DNA of 64,000 bases from contig NZ_FOBD01000014.1 in the NCBI RefSeq assembly GCF_900109515.1, positions 62,001 through 126,000 of the forward strand, in the 5' to 3' direction. This DNA comes from Paenibacillus sp. OK003 (GTDB lineage Bacteria > Bacillota > Bacilli > Paenibacillales > Paenibacillaceae). The notes under the pieces were generated by a model. It saw only the letters and a list, made by a program, of their open reading frames with translations. It was not told where the DNA came from and did not search any database. This document shows, one piece after another, positions 51,964-59,382 of this stretch (positions within the stretch are counted from its first letter, which is position 1; each line of letters begins with the position of its first letter). The translations under genes were made by a program, and so were the position numbers.

Positions 51964-52179
51964 ATGGAAAATATGTGTATGAATATGATGATGAACATGT
52001 GTATGGAAGAAATGATGTGCAAGATGAAATCCATGAAGATGATGATGGAATGCATGGAAGACAAAAGCATGATGGAAGGCATGGACATGAATAAAATGAT
52101 GTCCTGTATGCAAGAATGCGACGAAATGATGACAACAATGATGGGCATGATGAGCAACATGAAGAAAGCATCCATGTAA
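51964..52179 (+). CDS. Extremely methionine-rich small protein with six cysteines
   Basis: 71 residues, ATG behind a very strong AAAGGAGGAAG. By my count 31 of the 71 residues are Met (44%) and six are Cys (residues 5, 13, 19, 30, 48, 52), with the rest mostly Glu, Asp, Lys, Asn and Ser. MMxxM and MxCM patterns recur (NMCMEEMMCKMKSMKMMMEC). It lacks aromatic residues, His and a signal peptide. The ribosome site, an own terminator and the maintained frame argue for a real gene. Thioether and thiol side chains favour Cu(I) or other soft metals, so a cytoplasmic metal-binding or oxidant-scavenging protein is the best guess. I recognise no named family. Confidence 0.75.
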   Translation: MENMCMNMMMNMCMEEMMCKMKSMKMMMECMEDKSMMEGMDMNKMMSCMQECDEMMTTMMGMMSNMKKASM

Positions 52180-52274
52180 TTATCGATCATTCATTTCATG
52201 TAAAGCTGGCGGGCTTTACATATGTGTGGAACAGTTGACTGTACGCATCAAAAGAATAGTAAGCCTTTAATCAA

Positions 52275-52314
52275 GGCGGGTTAAGCAGACGAACTGCAGA
52301 CCGGCTTTTTTCTT
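52275..52314 (+). terminator. Terminator of the Met-rich gene
   Basis: AAGGCGGGT and GCAG pair with CTGC and ACCGGCTT (one mismatch), then TTTTTTCTTATTTTTTT. Confidence 0.75.
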
Positions 52315-52320
52315 ATTTTT

Positions 52321-52644
52321 TTATTTATATTGAAGAATCTTCCGAGAGACATCAATCCGCATTAGCTTCAATTTGAACCATTGCTCTTGTAGGGATTCAG
52401 TCTGGGAACCTTCTGAAGCGACTCTCAGCTTGCTGAAAATGTCCACCAGTTGTTTGTTGATTCGGTCATAGCTGGTAAGCAGCTCACGGAGCAGTATCGC
52501 TTTTCGTTCTTCCTCCAGTAACGCGTCCTTCTGATCTCGAAGCTTCCTGAGAATATCTTCAGCCCATTCCGAGTCTTCTATGGTACGGGCATAATTATAT
52601 AAGTCCAAATAATCGTTAACCCAAGCTTGTGTCAAAGCATCCAT
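52321..52644 (-). CDS. Small helical protein of unknown function
   Basis: 107 residues from the ATG at 52644 (GGAG ~11 bases upstream; a GTG at 52656 is an alternative). The sequence is rich in charged residues and Leu with heptad-like spacing (YARTIEDSEWAEDILRKLRD; EERKAILLRELLTSYDRINK), so a helical bundle or coiled coil is likely. No motif or family is recognised. It lies convergent to the Met-rich gene and alone on its strand. Confidence 0.65.
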   Translation of the reverse strand: MDALTQAWVNDYLDLYNYARTIEDSEWAEDILRKLRDQKDALLEEERKAILLRELLTSYDRINKQLVDIFSKLRVASEGSQTESLQEQWFKLKLMRIDVSRKILQYK

Positions 52645-52901
52645 GGCTTTATTCACTCCAGTCAGCTACGCTTTTCTATATACCGAGTATTATACCCGGA
52701 ATAATACAATTTACAAGTGCTGAATGAGATTTTTCTGGATTTTTTTCAGTAGTAGTCTTATTTATGTAATTCAGCATTCGCCCAATTAAATTTAAATTAT
52801 GGAAAATAAATTGAAAATATACTATGTTATAGGTTGATAGATGAAGGGATCATTTATCTATAAATAAAGTGATGATCATATCAAACTGAAGGAGCATACA
52901 T

Positions 52902-53891
52902 ATGTTCAATCAAGCGACTGTTATACGTTCAGTGCTCAACCCTAAATATCTGGAGTTTGTATTGAGTGATCAATACGACATCGGACCGTGGGAAGAATGT
53001 TTATTTTGGCTGAGAGGGTTAAATGATACCTACCGGGTAACTACATCCACTGGTATGTTTATTCTACGTGTCTACCGTACTGAAATTGCGGAAAACGATG
53101 TACGTTACGAACTGTCCCTGTTATCCCAATTAAAGGGCATTCTAGGTTCATCTGTATATACCGATATTGGAGAATACATCGAGAAGAAAGATCGCACAGG
53201 ATATACGGTGTTGGAGGCCGCGGAAGGCAAGCGGGTTGCAGTGATGTTTCGGTATATTGAGGGCATCGAGAACAACCTTGAAGATGAACAGTCATGTTAC
53301 GCTTTTGGTCAGTCTGCGGCTGAGCTGCATAAAGCGATGGACCAAGTGGTATTGGAGCAGCAGCGATATGAGTTGGATACGAAGCTTCTCATTGACGAGC
53401 CTCTTGAACGAATCATCAACTACATCGGTGAAAAAAATGAAGCAGCATCGTTTCTACATACGTTTGCTAGAGAGTTAAAAGAACGCATCACTGCCGTTTC
53501 CAGACAAGGTTTAGACTTTGGATTAAGCCATGGCGATATGCATGGGAACAATAACGCTTTTCAGCAGGGCAATCAGTTTATCCATTATGACTTCGAGTGG
53601 GCAGCTAGAGGCTGGCGTGCCTACGATCTGGCGCAGGTGAAGGCTCGGAAGAGACAGTCTGGTGAGCAAAAAGAAGTGCTATGGAGTGCGCTCATGGCAG
53701 GATATCGTTCGGTTAGAAGCTTCTCTGCCGAAGATGAACAGGCTGTTGATCTCTTTATTATCGCTCGCCGGTTTTGGGTTATGGGTCTGGATGTTGCTTT
53801 TATCGAAAGTGATATGGGTGCGCTGGATTATGGTTCAGATTGGCTCAATAATTTCGTGGAAGAGTTCCGGGACGCAGGTCTCGTTGGTTAA
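52902..53891 (+). CDS. APH-family phosphotransferase (homoserine/choline-kinase-like fold)
   Basis: 329 residues, ATG behind GAAGGAG. It has a protein-kinase-like fold: LNDTYRVTTSTGMFILRVYR (nucleotide-binding Lys region, ~36-56), Brenner-like catalytic loop LSHGDMHGNNNAFQQ (~207, catalytic Asp and metal Asn) and FIHYDFEWAARGWRAYDLA (~223, metal-binding Asp). Such enzymes phosphorylate a hydroxyl of small molecules: aminoglycosides, homoserine, choline or sugars. The gene is isolated and gives no clue to the substrate. Confidence 0.88.
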   Translation: MFNQATVIRSVLNPKYLEFVLSDQYDIGPWEECLFWLRGLNDTYRVTTSTGMFILRVYRTEIAENDVRYELSLLSQLKGILGSSVYTDIGEYIEKKDRTGYTVLEAAEGKRVAVMFRYIEGIENNLEDEQSCYAFGQSAAELHKAMDQVVLEQQRYELDTKLLIDEPLERIINYIGEKNEAASFLHTFARELKERITAVSRQGLDFGLSHGDMHGNNNAFQQGNQFIHYDFEWAARGWRAYDLAQVKARKRQSGEQKEVLWSALMAGYRSVRSFSAEDEQAVDLFIIARRFWVMGLDVAFIESDMGALDYGSDWLNNFVEEFRDAGLVG

Positions 53892-53926
53892 TTGTTCAAT
53901 GAAAAATAAAATATAGTCATCATCAT

Positions 53927-53950
53927 GCCGCCAATCTGGCGGCTTTTTTG
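53927..53950 (+). terminator. Terminator between the phosphotransferase and response regulator genes
   Basis: GCCGCC (53927-53932) pairs with GGCGGC around AATCT, then six T residues. It lies 36 bp past the phosphotransferase stop. Confidence 0.85.
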
Positions 53951-53987
53951 GTTTGAATAGAACTTACATATTTGTGCTGTAATACGT

Positions 53988-54707
53988 TTACTCTGCGAGT
54001 TCAATAGACTTGTCATTGAACTTGTACCCAACACCCCGAATTGTACGGATATATTGTGGCTTGGCCGGATTTTTCTCCAGCTTCTTCCGCAGATTATAGA
54101 TATGTACCATGACTGTATGTGTATCGCCCATATGTACATCATCCCAGAGCAGCGAGAAAAGCTGTTCATTTTTGTATACGCGATTAGGGTTTTTCGCTAG
54201 GTGGAACAGTAATTTGAATTCCTTGGCCGACAAAGCAATGGGTTTGTCACCTACGAGTACACGGTGGGTGGCTGGGTCGATGAGTAGTTGATCAAATACC
54301 AGTGTTTCATCCATCTGTTCCTCTTGCTTCTGTGGCATGTTGTTTCTCCGAATATGGGCCTTGACTCGTGCAATCAGCTCAATCGGACTAAACGGTTTGG
54401 AGATAAAGTCATCCCCGCCCAGGCCCAGTCCGATGACTTTGTCTGTGGCTTCGTCCTTACAACTTACGAACAAAATAGGTACATTACTCGTTTTGCGAAT
54501 CTCACTACAGATCTGGAAGCCATCCATCCCGGGCAACAGCACATCCAGCAGTACAAGATCCGGTGAGTGCTCCTGTGCGGCTCGAAGTGCTTCCACGCCA
54601 GTATAGGCAGACACGGTCTGAAAACCTTCCCGTTTCAAAGACATCGTCAATAATTCATTGATTTCATGGTCATCATCGACAATCAAAATCGTGTTTTTCA
54701 AAGACAT
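53988..54707 (-). CDS. OmpR/PhoP-family response regulator
   Basis: 239 residues from the ATG at 54707 with AAGGAG upstream; the frame further back to 54791 has no ribosome site. The receiver domain has ILIVDDDHEINELLTM, phospho-acceptor Asp in LVLLDVLLPGMDG (~53) and Lys in ISKPFSPIEL. The C-terminal winged helix (LFHLAKNPNRVYKNEQLFSL; HTVMVHIYNLRKKLEKNP) is of OmpR type. No histidine kinase lies nearby. It is divergent from the NHLM operon, and 11-bp-phased TTGA repeats, the usual form of OmpR-family sites, precede both that operon and the precursor gene. It is the likely regulator of the cluster. Confidence 0.93.
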   Translation of the reverse strand: MSLKNTILIVDDDHEINELLTMSLKREGFQTVSAYTGVEALRAAQEHSPDLVLLDVLLPGMDGFQICSEIRKTSNVPILFVSCKDEATDKVIGLGLGGDDFISKPFSPIELIARVKAHIRRNNMPQKQEEQMDETLVFDQLLIDPATHRVLVGDKPIALSAKEFKLLFHLAKNPNRVYKNEQLFSLLWDDVHMGDTHTVMVHIYNLRKKLEKNPAKPQYIRTIRGVGYKFNDKSIELAE

Positions 54708-54852
54708 ACGGCGTTCATTCTCCTTAGGTATATCGCTTTGGTCAAAGTCCGTATCCTTCCAATCTTTCGTCGAAATATGCAGAATCGTCATCCATGCTTT
54801 CTATTTCAAGTATCGCATGCGGACCGGGATAAGTCGATTGGATACACAAAAT

Positions 54853-54879
54853 TTGATATGAAATTGAGGTTAACTTGAA
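54853..54879 (+). promoter_or_regulatory. Phased TTGA repeats upstream of the NHLM operon
   Basis: TTGAT (54853), TTGAG (54864) and TTGAA (54875) recur at exactly 11 bp, on one helix face. TATAAT at 54914-54919 is a good -10 box, without a well-placed -35. This fits an activator of the OmpR family binding in tandem. Confidence 0.55.
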
Positions 54880-54975
54880 TTTCAATTTATGGTCTTGAGG
54901 ATTAAGCTCCTTCTATAATTAATGATATTAAAACTTGGGCGTCCCAAGTTGATTTACTGGAGGGAGATAGTACTC

Positions 54976-56205
54976 GTGAATGGTATTGGGGGGAAACGCC
55001 TGAAATGGGTGTTGTGGAGTGTGGCAATGCTTGGTGCACTGGTAATCAGTGGGTGTTCATCCGACGCTGCGCCAGACCAGATCAGAGAAAAGACGCTTGG
55101 AAGCTCATCGAATGAAGTCATCGTTGGAGCTGTATGGCCTTTTGAGAAGCAGAATGAACAATTCCGTGAAGGGCTTCAGTTGGCGCTGGAGCAGATTAAC
55201 AAGGAGGGTGTTCTGGGAGGCAAGAAAATTAAATTGCTGGAGATGGACGATGGGGCTTCCACGACAAAGGGTATGGCCATCGCGCAGCAATTCGCCGATA
55301 ATCCCTCCGTCAGTGCGGTCATTGGACATCGGGGATCTTCCGTAACCGTACCAGCTTCACGCATATATGCCAATGCGGGCATTCTACTGTTGTCCCCGGC
55401 ATCGACATCGCCAAAATTGACCGATGTGAGCAGTCCTTATATTTTCAGGAATATACCGAATGATAATCAGATCGGGCAATCACTTGCCCTGTATGCTGCG
55501 GGCACGAAGCATCAGAATATTGCAATCTACTATACCGATGACGAGTATGGTAGAGGGCTCGCGAATGCGTTTGAACAACAGGTTACGTTATCCGGGCAGA
55601 ATGTAGTTGACCGTGTATCCGGTTATAAGGACGGAGCAGACATGATGCGGATCGTGAATAAATGGGAGACCCTGGACACAGATCTGATCATGGTCGCGAC
55701 AAGGGCGGACGAAGGAATTACGTTTGTCAAAGCGATCCGTGCGGCGGGTATGAACACCCAAGTCATTGGTGGGGATGCGCTTGACTCTGCTGAATTTGCA
55801 CAAGGTGGCGTGTCCGTAGAAGGGGTTATCGTGGCTTCCGTATATGACGAACAGGGGCAATCGACCATCAATCAGGATTTCCGATCCCTATACATTCAAG
55901 AATATGGAAAGGCGCCAGACAAATGGGCGGCACAGGCTTATGATTCTCTGAAACTGCTCGCTGCTGGTATAGATGAAGCAGGCTCCCGAAGTCCGAAGGA
56001 TATAGCAGAAGCTTTATCCAACCTGACGTCATGGGATGGGGTGACGGGTGAACACTTCTTCGATGCCCAGGGCGATGTTCAGGGAATGAGCATTGTGATG
56101 AAGAAGTTGCAGCAGGGCAAGTTTCAGATCCTGAAAGAGAAGCCCGTTTCGGATTTATCACGAGATTCAGTGGAAGGTTCAAGACAGGGAGGTCAGGATG
56201 AATAA
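54976..56205 (+). CDS. LivK-like ABC-type solute-binding lipoprotein in the NHLM operon
   Basis: 409 residues from a GTG at 54976 (GGAGGGAG nine bases upstream). A lipoprotein signal ends VAMLGALVISGCSS. The mature part is a type I periplasmic-binding fold of the branched-chain amino acid receptor family (IVGAVWPFEKQNEQFREGLQ; INKEGVLGGKKIKLLEMDDG; AVIGHRGSSVTVPASRIYAN). No permease or ATPase of a LivHMGF importer is present. Instead, its last codons overlap the secretion-protein gene by 8 bases. It may capture a signal, a precursor or the product for the export machinery; this is inference. Confidence 0.88.
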   Translation: MNGIGGKRLKWVLWSVAMLGALVISGCSSDAAPDQIREKTLGSSSNEVIVGAVWPFEKQNEQFREGLQLALEQINKEGVLGGKKIKLLEMDDGASTTKGMAIAQQFADNPSVSAVIGHRGSSVTVPASRIYANAGILLLSPASTSPKLTDVSSPYIFRNIPNDNQIGQSLALYAAGTKHQNIAIYYTDDEYGRGLANAFEQQVTLSGQNVVDRVSGYKDGADMMRIVNKWETLDTDLIMVATRADEGITFVKAIRAAGMNTQVIGGDALDSAEFAQGGVSVEGVIVASVYDEQGQSTINQDFRSLYIQEYGKAPDKWAAQAYDSLKLLAAGIDEAGSRSPKDIAEALSNLTSWDGVTGEHFFDAQGDVQGMSIVMKKLQQGKFQILKEKPVSDLSRDSVEGSRQGGQDE

Positions 56206-57157
56206 TCAGGTTTTTCGAAAAGTAACCCTTGAGAGGCTATCTTCTCCTGAACAGCTGGATAATCTGGTACGAGTCACCTCTCCCCGTGGCTGGTTGATGC
56301 TCATCGGAGCAGGTTTAATTCTGGCAGCTGCGCTGTATTGGGGAATATTTGGCACCATGACCACGAAGGCAGAAGGACAAGGTGTATTGATTCGTCCGGG
56401 CGGTCTAAAAACAGTACACACCTCTTCAGAAGGCGCAATCTCCGATATTGCAGTGGTGGAGAATGATACAGTTCAGCAAGGAGAGGTGATTGGTCGGATC
56501 GAGCAACCGGCATTGTTGGACCAGATCCGGCAAACGAAGCTCGCCATCGTCAATCTGCAAAGCGCTTCGTCCCAAAGCAAGTCAGGGTCTGCAGCGGAGC
56601 TGAACAAGTTAAGACGGCAGCAGGTGCAGCAGTTACTTAACTATGAATACCAGACACGAGTAGTCAGTCCTTACACGGGCAAGGTCACCGAGGTGTTAGT
56701 TAAGAATGGAACCTATGTGGGCGAAGGAACGGAAATGTTCCGGATGGAGACCTACGGGTCTCAGACTGATGAATTAATAGGGGTTATGTATGTGCCGGTG
56801 AACCAAGGCAAGCAGTTACTTCCGGGCATGGAAGTGCGTGTCTCGCCAAGTACCGTTAACCGTGAAGAATACGGCTCCATGATTGGGCAGGTCGTTTCGG
56901 TATCCGAATTCCCGGTAACGTTACAGGAGTTACAGTCTACGTTGGGTAACGAGGGTCTTGTGGAGCAGATGGCCTCACAAGGTCTCTCGCTGGAGGTGCG
57001 CGTTAATCTCTCGCCTAACTCGGAGTTGTCGAGCGGGTATAACTGGACAACCAAACAAGGTCCACCTGTGCGTCTGAATAGCGGTATGACGGTGGAAGGA
57101 AGCATTACAGTTCGTTCGCAGCGGCCGATTGCAACCGTCATTCCCTATTTCAAATGA
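56198..57157 (+). CDS. NHLM bacteriocin-system secretion (HlyD-type membrane fusion) protein
   Basis: 319 residues, starting inside the previous gene (GAGGTCAGGATG). A single membrane helix near residues 31-50 (GWLMLIGAGLILAAALYWGI) is followed by a lipoyl-like domain (VVENDTVQQGEVIGRIEQPA), a short coiled-coil hairpin (~100-150) and a barrel domain (LLPGMEVRVSPSTVNREEYG). It bridges the ABC transporters to the outside during peptide export. The arrangement with two large ABC proteins and an NHLP precursor identifies the NHLM class. Confidence 0.9.
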   Translation: MNNQVFRKVTLERLSSPEQLDNLVRVTSPRGWLMLIGAGLILAAALYWGIFGTMTTKAEGQGVLIRPGGLKTVHTSSEGAISDIAVVENDTVQQGEVIGRIEQPALLDQIRQTKLAIVNLQSASSQSKSGSAAELNKLRRQQVQQLLNYEYQTRVVSPYTGKVTEVLVKNGTYVGEGTEMFRMETYGSQTDELIGVMYVPVNQGKQLLPGMEVRVSPSTVNREEYGSMIGQVVSVSEFPVTLQELQSTLGNEGLVEQMASQGLSLEVRVNLSPNSELSSGYNWTTKQGPPVRLNSGMTVEGSITVRSQRPIATVIPYFK

Positions 57158-57200
57158 TGAGTCAATATAGTCTAACAGGCACAGGGAGGATGATGGAATA

Positions 57201-59357
57201 GTGGCCCCAAGAAGAGTGAAAACGCCGACGGTATTACAAATGGAAGCTGTAGAATGCGGAGCTGCCTCACTGTCGATCGTACTTTCCTATTACAAAAGCT
57301 TCATTCCGCTGGAGGAGCTTCGCATGTCCTGCGGTGTGTCCCGTGATGGTAGTAAAGCGAACAATATTCTCAAGGCAGCAAGACAATATGGAATGGAAGC
57401 CAAAGGATACCGCAAAAATCCGGAGGATCTGAGAAAAATGCCATGGCCGGTCATTATTCACTGGAACTTCAATCACTTTCTTGTATTGGAGGGCATTCAG
57501 AAGGATCGTGTGTTCCTCAATGATCCGGTTACGGGTCCACGGGAGGTTACCTTTGAGGAATTGGATCAGTCGTTCACGGGTGTTGTACTGACGATGAAGC
57601 CTGCGGAAGGTTATGTTCCACAGGGCAAGACATCAAGTCTGCTTAGCTCTCTCTCCAGTCGTATCAAAGGCTCGGAGAAGGCACTGGTCTATGCGATCAT
57701 AGCGGGCTTGTTTCTGGTTCTGCCGGGTCTGATCATTCCGGTATTCAGCAAAATTTTTATTGATCAGGTCTTACTTGGTCATCTGAACAATTGGTTATTC
57801 CCGCTGCTGATTGGTATGGGAATAACGGCACTACTGCGTGCATTTCTAACGTGGTTGCAGCGCTATTACCTGCTAAGGCTGGAGATGAAGCTGGCTTTAA
57901 GCTCATCCAGTCGTTTTTTCTGGCATGTACTCCGGTTGCCCATTGAATTTTTCTCCCAACGGCATAGCGGAGACATCGCATCAAGGGTCGCCATTAATGA
58001 CCGGGTCGCACAACTATTGTCTGGACAGTTGGCTGTCGCGGCACTGAATTGTGTCATGATCCTGTTTTATTTGCTCCTGATGTTGCAGTACAGTGTATTG
58101 CTGACCGTGGTCACGGTGGGGGTATCCCTGCTTAATCTTCTATTCATGCAATTCATCACGCGTAAGCGCAACGATCAGAATCTGCGCCTATTGCAGGAAA
58201 GCGGCAAGATGCAAGGTGTCTCCATGAATGGACTTCAGGTTATTGAGACATTGAAGTCCAATAGTTCTGAGTCCGATTTTTTCGTCAAATGGTCAGGTTA
58301 TCAGGCAAAACTATTACAATCCAATCAGCAATTTGGCGTATCAAATCAATTTCTGATGTCTGTTCCCGCGCTGTTAACCAGTTTGGGAGCTGTTTCCGTG
58401 TTGTTTTTTGGTGGTTTTCAAGTCATGGATGGGGCGCTAACCATTGGTTCCTTGGTTGCTTTTCAAAGTCTCGCTACAAGCTTCAGTCAGCCTGTGAATG
58501 AGATGGTCATGCTGGCCGGAACGATTCAGGAAGCGGGAGGAAGCATGAAACGGCTGGATGACGTTCTGCAATATCCAGTAGATCGTCATATTCAGTCGGA
58601 TCTGGATGAAGCAGCAGAACAGAAGGATACCGCGAAATTATCGGGTCAGGTGCAGATCAGCAATCTGACGTACGGATACAGCAGGTTGGAAGCACCATTG
58701 ATTGATCAGTTTAATCTGTCCATTCAGCCAGGCATGAAAGTGGCTTTGGTTGGAGGTTCAGGCAGCGGAAAATCTACGATTGCGAAGCTGATTGCCGGAA
58801 TCTATGAACCATGGGAAGGCGAGATTCGTTTCGATGATCTGCGTCGGGATGATATTTCAAGGCATCGGATGGGCAATTCCCTGGCTGTTGTCGATCAGGA
58901 GATTGTACTGCTTGAAGGCACAATCAAGGAAAATATTACGTTCTGGGATGCGACGATTCCGGAGACAGATATCGTTCGTGCAGCCAAGGATGCCGTAATT
59001 CATGATCACATCGCGGAACGAAGCGGTGGATATGACCACATGATTTCGGAGAATGGTGGTAATTTTAGCGGTGGACAGCGGCAGCGCCTGGAAATAGCGA
59101 GAGCACTTTCGGGCAATCCGTCGATTCTGATCCTGGATGAGGCGACGAGTGCACTTGATCCGGCAACGGAGAAATTGGTAGATGACAGTCTTCGGCGCAG
59201 AGGTCTGACCTGTATTACGGTGGCTCACCGTTTGAGCACCATCCGGGATGCCGATGAGATCATTGTATTGGAACGCGGGAAAATTATTGAACGGGGAACG
59301 CATACGTTTTTGATGGAGCAAAACGGATATTACACCCGTCTCATTCAGAGTCAGTAA
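57201..59357 (+). CDS. NHLM-type peptidase-containing ABC transporter
   Basis: 718 residues, GTG start behind GGGAGGATG. Residues ~1-135 are a C39 peptidase: catalytic Cys19 in EAVECGAASL, His ~92 in WNFNHFLVLEG and Asp ~108 in LNDPVTG, all present. Then six membrane helices (~160-440) and a nucleotide-binding domain with Walker A VALVGGSGSGKSTIAK, signature FSGGQRQRLEIARAL and Walker B ILILDEATSALD. It cuts the leader after the GG motif of the precursor and exports the core. The matching GG site is at residues 85-86 of the precursor encoded at 62402. Confidence 0.95.
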   Translation: MAPRRVKTPTVLQMEAVECGAASLSIVLSYYKSFIPLEELRMSCGVSRDGSKANNILKAARQYGMEAKGYRKNPEDLRKMPWPVIIHWNFNHFLVLEGIQKDRVFLNDPVTGPREVTFEELDQSFTGVVLTMKPAEGYVPQGKTSSLLSSLSSRIKGSEKALVYAIIAGLFLVLPGLIIPVFSKIFIDQVLLGHLNNWLFPLLIGMGITALLRAFLTWLQRYYLLRLEMKLALSSSSRFFWHVLRLPIEFFSQRHSGDIASRVAINDRVAQLLSGQLAVAALNCVMILFYLLLMLQYSVLLTVVTVGVSLLNLLFMQFITRKRNDQNLRLLQESGKMQGVSMNGLQVIETLKSNSSESDFFVKWSGYQAKLLQSNQQFGVSNQFLMSVPALLTSLGAVSVLFFGGFQVMDGALTIGSLVAFQSLATSFSQPVNEMVMLAGTIQEAGGSMKRLDDVLQYPVDRHIQSDLDEAAEQKDTAKLSGQVQISNLTYGYSRLEAPLIDQFNLSIQPGMKVALVGGSGSGKSTIAKLIAGIYEPWEGEIRFDDLRRDDISRHRMGNSLAVVDQEIVLLEGTIKENITFWDATIPETDIVRAAKDAVIHDHIAERSGGYDHMISENGGNFSGGQRQRLEIARALSGNPSILILDEATSALDPATEKLVDDSLRRRGLTCITVAHRLSTIRDADEIIVLERGKIIERGTHTFLMEQNGYYTRLIQSQ

Positions 59358-59382
59358 TAGGGGTGCAGAAGGGGGTGGAAGA

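Noticed and set aside
51836..52190. Minus-strand open frames opposite the Met-rich gene (Ser/His/Ile-rich, up to 111 codons)
   Set aside because: They arise because ATG-rich DNA reads as CAT on the other strand; they have no ribosome site and cover the terminator-like hairpin region.
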